DNA of 14,060 nt from Sulfitobacter sp. (GTDB lineage Bacteria; Pseudomonadota; Alphaproteobacteria; Rhodobacterales; Rhodobacteraceae). The position numbers and the translations under genes were made by a program. The DNA is taken from contig JAPKCR010000012.1 in assembly GCA_026421135.1 (NCBI GenBank), forward strand, positions 1 through 14,060. The letters are read 5' to 3'. Below, piece after piece: positions 1-7,277 of the stretch. How positions within the stretch are numbered: the stretch's first letter is position 1; the number at the start of each line of letters is the position of its first letter. Under the pieces are notes generated by a model. That model worked only from the letters and a program-made list of their open reading frames with translations, did no database searches and was not told the DNA's origin.

Positions 1-2
1 TC

Positions 3-290
3 GTTCAGGTTTTTGGCACGCTGGATGATCGTCCGCCAGCCCTGTGCAGTGTTGATGACCTGCCGACGATCCCGTCGCGGGCCGATCCGACATGTATCGG
101 TTTTCAGGCCGATATGATCGCAGCCTTGTGCAACGGCACGAGTTCTGCTCCGCGCATGCCGCTGGCTGATGCCATCGCGCATATCGCAGCGGGCCGAGCA
201 TCCCATGACAACCCGCGCCCTGCCCCGCTGTATCTGCGCCCAGCCGATGCAGCCCCCGCACGCGATGCGCCCCCCACTATCCTACCGTGA
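3..290 (+). CDS. tsaB: TsaB, tRNA N6-threonylcarbamoyladenosine (t6A) biosynthesis protein; 3' part only
   Basis: The first reading frame open from the left edge ends at TGA 288-290 and gives 95 residues of the C-terminal half of a protein. It ends with PLYLRPADAAPARDAPPTIL, very close to the conserved end of proteobacterial TsaB (the pattern is PLYLRPPDA followed by a PPV/TIL tail). TsaB is the non-catalytic ASKHA-fold partner of TsaD. With TsaE it helps TsaD transfer the threonylcarbamoyl group to A37 of ANN-decoding tRNAs in the cytoplasm. The start lies outside the window. Its stop overlaps the GTG start of rimI by four bases (GTGA, 287-290). A tsaB-rimI pair is a common arrangement and supports the call. 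Only the C-terminal part is visible, so the fold assignment rests on this tail and the neighbour. Confidence 0.85.
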   Translation, partial: VQVFGTLDDRPPALCSVDDLPTIPSRADPTCIGFQADMIAALCNGTSSAPRMPLADAIAHIAAGRASHDNPRPAPLYLRPADAAPARDAPPTILP

Positions 291-715
291 CCCCAGACCG
301 GATGGCCCAGATTCATGCGGCCGCGTTTCTGCAGGATCGCAGCTGGACCGCAAGCGAAATTTCGGACCTGCTGGTGTCGCCCCTGATCACAGCATTCCAC
401 GAAACCGGCGGATTTTCCCTGACCCGACTGATAGCCGGCGAAGCGGAGTTGCTGACGATTGCCGTTGATCCCGCCTATCAGAATCAGGGCATCGGTCGGC
501 GCTTGATGAACCGGTGGCTTGCCATCGGTGCCGACACTGCCTTTCTGGAGGTGGCCGCTGACAATAGCGCTGCAATTGCTCTCTACCAAAACCTTGGATT
601 TCAACAGATCGGCGTAAGGCGGCGCTATTACCAGCGCAAAGATGGGCTGGCGGTTGATGCTTTGACCCTATCAAAAACCTTAACGCGTGGTCATTCACCT
701 GATTCTACCCCCTAA
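287..715 (+). CDS. rimI: RimI-type GNAT N-acetyltransferase (ribosomal protein S18 N-terminal alanine acetyltransferase family)
   Basis: A 142-residue single GNAT domain. The acetyl-CoA pyrophosphate-binding loop is QNQGIGRRL (residues 65-73). It follows the beta-4 strand LLTIAVDP. LEVAADNSAAIALYQNLGF (87-105) is the RimI-type strand and helix. Glu88 and Tyr100 align by eye with the catalytic Glu103 and Tyr115 of E. coli RimI, and an RRRYY segment follows as in that enzyme. The GTG start at 287 sits inside the tsaB stop region, implying translational coupling. An in-frame ATG at 302 would remove only five residues and cannot be excluded. The family acetylates the N-terminus of S18 and other proteins, and true substrates vary between species. 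The roughly 12-residue tail after TLSK is poorly conserved in character. Confidence 0.88.
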   Translation: MTPDRMAQIHAAAFLQDRSWTASEISDLLVSPLITAFHETGGFSLTRLIAGEAELLTIAVDPAYQNQGIGRRLMNRWLAIGADTAFLEVAADNSAAIALYQNLGFQQIGVRRRYYQRKDGLAVDALTLSKTLTRGHSPDSTP

Positions 716-729
716 AGCCGAGAATCCGG

Positions 730-842
730 TTGACCCCGGCCACCCGCTACGCAGTATCGTATAACTGATCGACGGGCGTAGACCCGCGACCGGGTGTGGC
801 ACTGCGCCAGACCCCAACACAACAAAACCTGGGAGACACTTC
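730..842 (+). promoter_or_regulatory. Leader of the BMP ABC operon with mutually exclusive stem-loops; candidate cis-regulatory RNA or operator
   Basis: The 127-bp gap after rimI holds several paired segments. CACCCG (741-746) pairs with CGGGTG (791-796). Immediately inside, CTACGC (747-752) pairs with GCGTAG (776-781), enclosing a 23-nt loop that contains GTATAA (759-764). ACCCG occurs again at 782-786 and can form a tight hairpin with the same CGGGT (791-795), so the two structures exclude each other. Downstream, TGGC (797-800) can pair with GCCA (806-809), while CCAG (807-810) can pair with CTGG (829-832), which touches the ribosome binding site GGGAG (831-835). A TTGACC (730-735) resembles a -35 box and TATAAC (760-765) a -10 box, but their spacing is wrong for each other. 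If transcription began just after TATAAC, part of the RNA structure would not be made. The pairings are read from sequence; the function is inference. Confidence 0.35.
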
Positions 843-1838
843 ATGACCCTAATGACCAAATTTCTTGGTGCCGCTGCTGTTACAGCCCTTGGCGCTGGAG
901 CGGCACTGGCTGAACCAGCTTTGATTTTTGACCTTGGCGGCAAGTTCGACAAATCCTTTAACGAGGCAGCATTCAGCGGCGCACAGCGTTGGGCCGAAGA
1001 AACAGGCGAGACGTTCCGCGAGATTGAATTGCAATCCGAAGCACAGCGCGAGCAGGCATTGCGCCGTTTTGCCGAAGCGGGTTCCAATCCGATCGTCATG
1101 ACAGGCTTTGCCTTTGGTGATTCACTTGGCCAAGTTGCGGGCGATTACCCTGAAACCGATTTTGTCATCATCGACATGGTTGTTGACGCGCCGAACGTGC
1201 GTTCGGTTGTGTTTAACGAACACGAAGGCTCGTACTTGGTTGGTATGATGGCAGCGATGGCGTCCAAATCCAACACAGTCGGCTTTATCGGCGGCATGGA
1301 TATCCCGCTGATCCGCAAGTTCGCCTGTGGCTATGCCCAAGGTGTGTTGGCAGCGAACCCGGACGCAACGATTGTTGCCAACATGACAGGGACAACGCCT
1401 TCCGCATGGAATGACCCGGTAAAAGGTTCCGAGCTGACAAAAGCACAAATCAGCCAAGGCGCTGACGTAATCTATGCCGCCGCTGGTGGTACAGGCGTTG
1501 GCGTTCTGCAAACCGCCGCAGACGAAGGCATCCTGTCGATCGGTGTGGACAGCAACCAAAACTACATGCACCCGGGCAAGGTTCTGACCTCCATGCTCAA
1601 GCGTGTTGATAACGCTGTTTACCAAGCCATGAAAGACGGCCCCGGCATGGAAAAAGGTTTTAACGTTATGGGCATCGCCAATGGCGGCGTTGGCTATGCT
1701 ATGGACGAGTACAACAAAGACATCGTGACGGCTGACATGCAGGCCGTTGTCGAAGAAGCATCTGCACAAATCGCGGATGGCACGTTGATGGTCCACGACT
1801 ATATGGCCGACGACACCTGCCCAGCGTTGAGCTTCTGA
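843..1838 (+). CDS. BMP/PnrA-family ABC transporter substrate-binding protein (periplasmic; purine nucleoside or related ligand)
   Basis: 331 residues. Residues 1-23 form a signal peptide with an ALA|EP cleavage site. There is no lipobox cysteine, so a soluble periplasmic protein is expected. The mature protein is a type I periplasmic binding fold of the Bmp family, with DLGGKFDKSFNE (30-41) at the first ligand loop, FNEHEGSYLVGMMA (124-137), VGFIGGMDIPLIRKF (146-160) and GVDSNQNY (234-241) as family landmarks. Characterised relatives bind purine or pyrimidine nucleosides (PnrA, NupN). Related alphaproteobacterial proteins may take other purines, so the ligand is not fixed by sequence. GGGAG at 831-835, seven bases upstream, supports ATG 843 over the in-frame ATG 852. 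It is first in an operon with the ATPase two bases after its stop. Confidence 0.9.
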   Translation: MTLMTKFLGAAAVTALGAGAALAEPALIFDLGGKFDKSFNEAAFSGAQRWAEETGETFREIELQSEAQREQALRRFAEAGSNPIVMTGFAFGDSLGQVAGDYPETDFVIIDMVVDAPNVRSVVFNEHEGSYLVGMMAAMASKSNTVGFIGGMDIPLIRKFACGYAQGVLAANPDATIVANMTGTTPSAWNDPVKGSELTKAQISQGADVIYAAAGGTGVGVLQTAADEGILSIGVDSNQNYMHPGKVLTSMLKRVDNAVYQAMKDGPGMEKGFNVMGIANGGVGYAMDEYNKDIVTADMQAVVEEASAQIADGTLMVHDYMADDTCPALSF

Positions 1839-1840
1839 AC

Positions 1841-3421
1841 GTGAACGACACGACAAACGTGGAGCGGCAGGCAACTGCCGCTCCAGCTATTGAGCTAAAG
1901 GGCATTTCCAAGGCCTTCGGCCCGGTGCAAGCCAACAAAGACATTTCCATTCGCGTTATGCCCGGCACGATCCATGGGATCATCGGTGAAAACGGCGCGG
2001 GCAAGTCCACGTTGATGAGCATCCTCTACGGCTTTTACAAAGCCGATAAAGGCGAGATTTTCATCAGTGGCAAAAAGACAGATATCCCTGACAGCCAGGC
2101 CGCTATTGCCGCAGGCATCGGGATGGTGTTCCAGCATTTCAAGCTGGTCGAGAATTTTACGGTGCTCGAAAACGTTATTCTGGGTGCCGAAGACGGGCGG
2201 TTATTGAAACCATCGCTGGCCAAGGCCCGCAAAAGCCTTTTGAAGTTGGCGGATGACTATGGCCTTAAAGTCGATCCAGACGCGCTGATCCAAGATATCG
2301 GTGTCGGCATGCAACAGCGGGTCGAAATCCTGAAAGCGCTGTATCGGCAGGCTGATATTCTGATTTTGGATGAACCGACTGGTGTTCTGACCCCTGCCGA
2401 GGCAGACCAGTTGTTCCGCATTCTGGGCCGGCTGCGGTCCGAGGGGAAAACTATCATCCTGATTACGCATAAACTGCGCGAGATCATGGAAATTACGGAT
2501 ACCGTATCAGTCATGCGACGCGGCGAGATGACCGCGACCGTAAAGACGTCAGAGACGTCCCCAGCAGAACTCGCCGAACTGATGGTCGGGCGCAAAGTTC
2601 TGCTGCGCGTGGATAAAAAACCCGCCCAGCCCGGCGAGGTGGTTTTGGACATCAAAGGGTTGCGCGTCGTTGACGAAAAAGGTGTCGAACGTCTGCGCGG
2701 CATCGATCTGCAAGTTCGGGCGGGTGAAATTCTGGGCGTCGCGGGTGTTGCTGGCAATGGCCAGTCTGAACTGCTCGAGGTGCTAGGCGGGTATCAAACC
2801 GGAACAGGATCAGTGCGGGTCAAAGGCCAAGCGCTGGACCTGACAGGCAAACATTCCGACGGTCAGTCGCGGCGTAACCATGGCATTGCCCACGTGCCCG
2901 AAGATCGCCAGCGCGAAGGTCTGATTATGGATTTTCACGCTTGGGAAAACACTGCCTTTGGCTATCACAAAGACCCCACCTATCGCAGCGGCCTTCTGAT
3001 GGATAACGCTGCGATAAAGACTGATACCGTAAAAAAGATGGAACGCTTCGATGTGCGTCCCCCGAACCCGAAATTGGCGGCCAAAAACTTTTCCGGGGGC
3101 AACCAACAAAAGATTGTTTTGGCCCGCGAGATCGAACGCAATCCCGACCTTTTGTTGATCGGTCAACCGACGCGCGGTGTGGACATCGGTGCCATCGAAT
3201 TCATCCATCAACAAATTGTTGCACTGCGGGATCAGGGCAAAGCGATTTTGTTGGTGTCTGTCGAGCTCGAAGAAATCCTAGCCCTAAGCGACCGTGTTGC
3301 AGTGATGTTTGACGGACAAGTTATGGGTGTGCGCGATGCGTCGGCGACGGATGAAAAAGAGTTGGGCCTGATGATGGCCGGGATCACCGATTCCGAAGCT
3401 GATGCAAAGATAGGGGCCTAG
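1841..3421 (+). CDS. ABC transporter ATPase, double nucleotide-binding-domain type, for the BMP importer
   Basis: 526 residues with two ABC domains in tandem, as in sugar (RbsA/MglA) and nucleoside (NupO/YufO) importers. Domain 1 has Walker A GENGAGKST (49-57), Q-loop Gln98, Walker B and catalytic Glu in ILILDEPT (173-180) and His210. Its signature region reads GVGMQQRVEIL (154-164) instead of LSGGQ. Domain 2 has the intact signature FSGGNQQK (417-424), but its Walker A is GVAGNGQS (302-309), with Gln replacing Lys, and its Walker B ends IGQPT (440-444), lacking Asp and Glu. The two domains therefore make one competent composite site and one degenerate site, a pattern familiar in this family. 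The GTG start at 1841 lies two bases after the binding-protein stop. The following permease starts one base after this stop. It energises import at the inner face of the cytoplasmic membrane. Confidence 0.92.
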   Translation: MNDTTNVERQATAAPAIELKGISKAFGPVQANKDISIRVMPGTIHGIIGENGAGKSTLMSILYGFYKADKGEIFISGKKTDIPDSQAAIAAGIGMVFQHFKLVENFTVLENVILGAEDGRLLKPSLAKARKSLLKLADDYGLKVDPDALIQDIGVGMQQRVEILKALYRQADILILDEPTGVLTPAEADQLFRILGRLRSEGKTIILITHKLREIMEITDTVSVMRRGEMTATVKTSETSPAELAELMVGRKVLLRVDKKPAQPGEVVLDIKGLRVVDEKGVERLRGIDLQVRAGEILGVAGVAGNGQSELLEVLGGYQTGTGSVRVKGQALDLTGKHSDGQSRRNHGIAHVPEDRQREGLIMDFHAWENTAFGYHKDPTYRSGLLMDNAAIKTDTVKKMERFDVRPPNPKLAAKNFSGGNQQKIVLAREIERNPDLLLIGQPTRGVDIGAIEFIHQQIVALRDQGKAILLVSVELEEILALSDRVAVMFDGQVMGVRDASATDEKELGLMMAGITDSEADAKIGA

Positions 3422-3422
3422 A

Positions 3423-4553
3423 ATGGACGTCATGCCAAAATGGGCCGAGGTCGTCCTTGTGCCCCTTATCTCGCTTGCTTTGGCGGCGGCCCTGTCAGCC
3501 TTAGTAATTCTGGGTATCGGCGAAGACCCGGTTGCTGCTGTAAAATTGATGATCTCTGGGGCCTTGGGCAGCACCTATGGATGGGGTTATACGCTGTATT
3601 ACGCGACGAACTTTATGTTCACCGGACTATGCGTCGCGATTGCATTTCACGCGCGACTGTTCAACATCGGCGGCGAAGGTCAGGCGATGCTGGGCGGTTT
3701 GGGTGTGGCTCTGGCCTGCCTCTACATCCCTTGGCCGCATTGGTCGCTGGCATTGATCGGCGCCACGACAATGGCTGCGCTTTTTGGGGCCGCATGGGCA
3801 GCAATCCCGGCCTTTTTGCAAGCCAAACGCGGCAGCCAGATCGTCATCACCACCATCATGTTCAACTTTATAGCGGCGGCTGTCCTGAATTATATTCTGG
3901 TTAATATGCTACGGCCAAAAGGCAGCATGGACCCGGCGACCGCGCGTTTTCCGGACGCCACCAAATTGCCAACTTTGCATGACCTGCTAGCCCCTATCGG
4001 GATCAACTTTTCCAAGGCAGCGCCTGCGAATATCTCGCTCTTGGTTGCCATTGCAGCCTGCATTTTTTTATGGTTGCTTATTTGGCGCACCCGCCTAGGG
4101 TATGAAATCCGCGCTTACGGGCAATCGGAATCTGCCGCGAAGTACGCTGGCATTTCCCCCGTTAAGATCACAATGATCGCGATGATTATCTCCGGTGCGC
4201 TGGCGGGAATGATGGCTATCAACAACGTCATGGGCGAAGCCGAAAGGCTGGTTCTGAACGCGACCGAAGGCGCAGGGTTCATCGGTATCGCTGTGGCGCT
4301 GATGGGCCGCAGCCATCCCTTTGGCGTCTTTTTGGCTGCGATCCTTTTCGGGTTTCTGTATCAAGGCGGTGCGGAGCTGGCCCTTTGGACGTCCATCCCG
4401 CGCGAGCTGATTGTTGTCATTCAGGCGCTGGTCATCCTGTTTACTGGCGCGTTGGATAACATGGTGCGAATGCCGCTCGAGAAAATCTTTCTCGGGATTC
4501 GAAACGCCCGCGCACCAAAACCTGAACGCAAACCGGTGGGGCCAGCAGAATAA
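3423..4553 (+). CDS. BMP-type ABC importer, membrane permease subunit 1
   Basis: 376 residues, strongly hydrophobic, of the BPD_transp_2 permease family (same fold as LivH/LivM and RbsC; closest named type NupP/YufP). Family landmarks are LFNIGGEGQAMLGGLG (79-94) after the first membrane segments, and YEIRAYGQSESAAKYAGI (227-244) in the cytoplasmic loop expected to contact the ATPase. The C-terminus is basic (RNARAPKPERK). The gene starts one base after the ATPase stop, and its own TAA overlaps the next ATG (TAATG, 4551-4555), so translation is probably coupled along the operon. A second ATG at 3432 would shorten the protein by three residues. With the second permease it forms the translocation pore. 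Confidence 0.9.
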   Translation: MDVMPKWAEVVLVPLISLALAAALSALVILGIGEDPVAAVKLMISGALGSTYGWGYTLYYATNFMFTGLCVAIAFHARLFNIGGEGQAMLGGLGVALACLYIPWPHWSLALIGATTMAALFGAAWAAIPAFLQAKRGSQIVITTIMFNFIAAAVLNYILVNMLRPKGSMDPATARFPDATKLPTLHDLLAPIGINFSKAAPANISLLVAIAACIFLWLLIWRTRLGYEIRAYGQSESAAKYAGISPVKITMIAMIISGALAGMMAINNVMGEAERLVLNATEGAGFIGIAVALMGRSHPFGVFLAAILFGFLYQGGAELALWTSIPRELIVVIQALVILFTGALDNMVRMPLEKIFLGIRNARAPKPERKPVGPAE

Positions 4554-5521
4554 TGGATTACATGACCCTAATCCAGCTGTTGGACAGCACGGTTCGCCTT
4601 GCAACGCCATTGCTGTTGGCCTGCCTGGCAGGCTTGTTCTCTGAACGTGCCGGAATTTTCGACATCGGGCTGGACGGCAAAATGCTGGCGGCAGCGTTTT
4701 TCTCGGCTGCGGTTGCTGCATTGTCGGGCAATGTGTGGCTTGGCCTGCTTGCGGGGATTGCCGCGTCACTCGCGCTTAGTTTGCTGCACGGGCTGGCGTC
4801 GATCACATTTCGCGGCAACCAGCTGATCTCAGGCGTGGCGATCAACTTTCTTGCTGCGGGCCTGACGGTGCTGATTGCCCAAGACTGGTTCAAACAAGGC
4901 GGGCGGACGCCGTCACTAATCGGGGGCGCGCGGTTCAATCCGATCACTCTGCCGTTTGCTGACACGATTGAGCCACTGCCGATCATTGGCCCGCTATATG
5001 CTGAGCTGATCTCGGGCCATTCGATCTTGGTCTATGCCGCGTTTGCCGCCGTGCCTCTAACGTGGTGGCTGCTGTATCGAACGCGGTTTGGCCTGCGCCT
5101 GCGTGCTGTGGGCGAAAACCCAGCAGCCGTGGACACTGCTGGCGTTTCAGTCATCGGGCTGCGCTATGCCGCCGTGTGTATCTGTGGCGTCCTGTGCGGT
5201 ATTGCGGGTGCTTACCTAAGCACCGCCCTGCAAGCGGGTTTTATTAAGGACATGTCGGCAGGCCGTGGCTATATCGCGCTGGCGGCGCTGATTTTTGCCA
5301 AGTGGCGACCTTGGTACGCGCTTTGGGCGACGTTGCTGTTTGGGCTTTTCGGTGCCTTGGAAACACGCCCCGACGTGATCGAAGCACTGATCGGTATCAA
5401 GGTCCAGGGTCAGTTGTTGGGAGCCCTACCCTATGTCATGACGGTTATCATCCTTGCCGGTTTTGTCGGCAAAGCCATTCCGCCCCGCGCGGGCGGGCAG
5501 CCTTACGTGAAAGAACGTTGA
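4553..5521 (+). CDS. BMP-type ABC importer, membrane permease subunit 2
   Basis: 322 residues, also BPD_transp_2 (NupQ/YufQ type). SERAGIFDIGLDGKMLAAAF (30-49) is the hallmark segment; homologues commonly read SER.G..NIGLEG in this place. The coupling-loop-like LRLRAVGENPAAVDTAGV (181-198) matches the first permease's loop in position and character. The start ATG shares one base with the stop of permease 1. This is the last gene of the importer: an 80-bp gap with a short inverted repeat follows. No purine-degrading or salvage enzyme is fused or adjacent, so the substrate has to be inferred from the family alone. Confidence 0.9.
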   Translation: MDYMTLIQLLDSTVRLATPLLLACLAGLFSERAGIFDIGLDGKMLAAAFFSAAVAALSGNVWLGLLAGIAASLALSLLHGLASITFRGNQLISGVAINFLAAGLTVLIAQDWFKQGGRTPSLIGGARFNPITLPFADTIEPLPIIGPLYAELISGHSILVYAAFAAVPLTWWLLYRTRFGLRLRAVGENPAAVDTAGVSVIGLRYAAVCICGVLCGIAGAYLSTALQAGFIKDMSAGRGYIALAALIFAKWRPWYALWATLLFGLFGALETRPDVIEALIGIKVQGQLLGALPYVMTVIILAGFVGKAIPPRAGGQPYVKER

Positions 5522-5530
5522 CCTCCTCAG

Positions 5531-5554
5531 CGCTGCTGTAAACTTTCCGCAGCG
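5531..5554 (+). terminator. Short inverted repeat after the BMP operon (weak terminator or operator)
   Basis: CGCTGC (5531-5536) and GCAGCG (5549-5554) are perfect complementary arms around a 12-nt loop, ten bases after the stop of the second permease. No T-run follows, so intrinsic termination would be weak. It could equally be an operator for the next unit. Downstream, TTGATT (5567-5572) and TAACAG (5591-5596), 18 bp apart, are only a weak promoter match for the TauE gene. Confidence 0.3.
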
Positions 5555-5601
5555 TAGTAACTACAATTGATTTCATTGCGCAAATCAGGCTAACAGCATA
5601 T

Positions 5602-6510
5602 ATGCAAATATACCTGCCCATTGCCGAGATTTCGGTTAACGCGTTCCTACTTTTGGGGCTAGGCGGAATCGTGGGCGTCCTTTCGGGCATGTTTGGCGTC
5701 GGCGGCGGGTTTCTGATCACGCCGCTTTTGTTCTTTATCGGCATCCCACCCGCGGTCGCCGTGGCCACCGGTGCAAACCAGATTGTGGCGTCTTCTGTTT
5801 CGGCCCTGCTGGCCCATCTCAAGCGGAAAACCGTTGATCTGAGGATGGGCACCGTTTTGCTGATCGGGGGCCTTGTTGGGGCCGCCGGGGGTGTCAGCAT
5901 CTTCAACTATCTGAAATCGCTTGGACAAGTCGATTTGCTCGTTAACCTATGCTATGTGATCTTTTTGGGGATCATCGGCGGGTTAATGTTTATTGAATCG
6001 CTTAACGCCCTGTACAAAACCCGTTCAGGCAAACGCCAACCGCGCAAGAAACACACCTGGATTCAAAAGCTGCCCTTTAAGATGCGGTTTCGGGTCACGG
6101 GTTTATATATCTCGGTCATACCACCCTTGATAGTTGGGGCTTTTGTCGGCCTTCTGGCAGCGATCATGGGTGTTGGCGGTGGCTTTATCATGGTTCCGGC
6201 TATGATTTATCTGCTGGGTATGCCGACCAAAGTGGTGGTCGGAACATCGCTTTTCCAGATCCTGTTTGTGACCGCTTTTACTACGCTGCTGCACGCAACA
6301 ACCAACTATACCGTTGATATCGTTCTGGCGGTTTTGTTGTTGATTGGTGGCGTGATTGGTGCCCAATTCGGGACGTCCCTTGGCACGAAACTAAAGGCCG
6401 AACAGTTGCGCATTCTTTTGGCCCTTCTGGTTCTCGCAGTCTGCGGAAAGCTGGCTGCGGATCTGCTGCTGCAACCGTCCGAGCTGTACTCCATCGGGTT
6501 CACGTCATGA
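5602..6510 (+). CDS. TauE/SafE-family (sulfite/sulfonate exporter type) membrane protein
   Basis: 302 residues with two homologous hydrophobic halves, each carrying the glycine-rich family motif: GMFGVGGGFLITPLL (29-43) and AIMGVGGGFIMVPAM (187-201). A basic cytoplasmic linker (KTRSGKRQPRKKHTWIQK, 139-156) joins the halves. Members of TauE/SafE (PF01925) are proposed to export sulfite, sulfoacetate or other organosulfur anions, and few have been tested, so the substrate here is unknown. The ATG at 5602 is the first good start. Only a weak AGG (5587-5589) lies upstream, 12 bases away. The stop overlaps the ATG of the next gene by four bases (ATGA, 6507-6510), tying the two proteins together functionally. 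Confidence 0.88.
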   Translation: MQIYLPIAEISVNAFLLLGLGGIVGVLSGMFGVGGGFLITPLLFFIGIPPAVAVATGANQIVASSVSALLAHLKRKTVDLRMGTVLLIGGLVGAAGGVSIFNYLKSLGQVDLLVNLCYVIFLGIIGGLMFIESLNALYKTRSGKRQPRKKHTWIQKLPFKMRFRVTGLYISVIPPLIVGAFVGLLAAIMGVGGGFIMVPAMIYLLGMPTKVVVGTSLFQILFVTAFTTLLHATTNYTVDIVLAVLLLIGGVIGAQFGTSLGTKLKAEQLRILLALLVLAVCGKLAADLLLQPSELYSIGFTS

Positions 6511-7277
6511 TCCGGCGGTGTTTTGTGGTGCTCCTTGCCTGTTTGACATCTTGGTCATTGGCACAGGCCGAAGAGGACATCGTTTTGGGTTTGAACCAAA
6601 CCGAAGTATCTATCGCCACAAATTTTAACGGGTCCGAGATTATCATTTTCGGAGCCGTGAAACGTGAAACGCCTATCCCCGATACGTCGGAATTGCAGGT
6701 GGTTGTCACGGTGTCTGGCCCATCAAAGCCGGTCGTGGTCCGCCGCAAGGAAAAGAAGTTCGGGATTTGGATAAACACTGACGCGGTCGAGGTAGACCGC
6801 GCGCCCAGCTTTTATGCAGTCGCAACCAGCGGCCCCTTGCGTGATGTCTTAAGCCGGGTCGAGGACCTGCGCTATAAAATATCGGTCCCGCGCGCGATCA
6901 GATCGGTTGGCGCACCAATGAGCATTGCGAATTCCGCCGTCTTCACCGAGGCGTTGATCCGTATCAGGACAAAAGCCAACCAGTACCAATTGAACGAAAC
7001 GGGTGTGACCGTCGACCAGCAGACGCTGTTCCGGGCGAATGTCCAACTGCCTGCTGCTTTGGTCGAAGGCGATTACGGTACCCGGATTTTCCTGACACGT
7101 AACGGAAATGTCGTCGCGCAATACGAGACGTTGATTGACGTGCGAAAAGTTGGGTTGGAGCGTTGGCTGTACAACCTGTCACGCGAACAATCTTTGGTCT
7201 ACGGCCTTTTGTCGCTGGCCATTGCGATTGCTGCCGGATGGCTGGCGTCGGCGGCATTTGCAATGATCCGCCGTTAA
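6507..7277 (+). CDS. TIGR02186/Alph_Pro_TM-family protein: exported domain with a C-terminal membrane anchor
   Basis: 256 residues. The N-terminus is a signal peptide (about 1-21, ending AQA|EED). A roughly 200-residue beta-rich-looking exported region follows, with LGLNQTEVSIATNFNGSEI (27-45), FGIWINTDAVEV (85-96) and FYAVATSGPL (102-111). A single hydrophobic segment (about 231-253) ends in RR. This pattern matches the uncharacterised alphaproteobacterial TIGR02186 family (Pfam Alph_Pro_TM), typically encoded beside a TauE/SafE permease, as here with a 4-bp overlap. The topology predicts a periplasmic domain tethered in the inner membrane, perhaps an accessory subunit of the permease; that role is inference. 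The TAA overlaps the stop of the convergent SDR gene. Confidence 0.82.
   Translation: MIRRCFVVLLACLTSWSLAQAEEDIVLGLNQTEVSIATNFNGSEIIIFGAVKRETPIPDTSELQVVVTVSGPSKPVVVRRKEKKFGIWINTDAVEVDRAPSFYAVATSGPLRDVLSRVEDLRYKISVPRAIRSVGAPMSIANSAVFTEALIRIRTKANQYQLNETGVTVDQQTLFRANVQLPAALVEGDYGTRIFLTRNGNVVAQYETLIDVRKVGLERWLYNLSREQSLVYGLLSLAIAIAAGWLASAAFAMIRR

Noticed and set aside
104..604. 166-residue open frame on the minus strand over tsaB/rimI
   Set aside because: It lies opposite two recognisable genes, has no family motif, and its composition is that of a reverse-strand shadow.
750..800. Classic purine riboswitch upstream of the BMP operon
   Set aside because: A GTATAA is present, but the UUUCUAC joining segment and the second loop of the purine aptamer are missing; kept only as an unclassified leader.
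1122..1874. 250-residue minus-strand frame under the BMP binding-protein gene
   Set aside because: It is rich in His, Cys and Arg, as expected from the antisense of GC-rich coding DNA; the plus-strand protein here is clearly real.
2257..3421. Degenerate second nucleotide-binding domain as a sign of a broken gene
   Set aside because: Loss of the Walker A Lys and Walker B acidic residues in the second domain is typical of this ATPase family, and the frame is intact.
4095..4769. 224-residue minus-strand frame across both permease genes
   Set aside because: It spans the junction of two genuine membrane-protein genes and has no recognisable domain.
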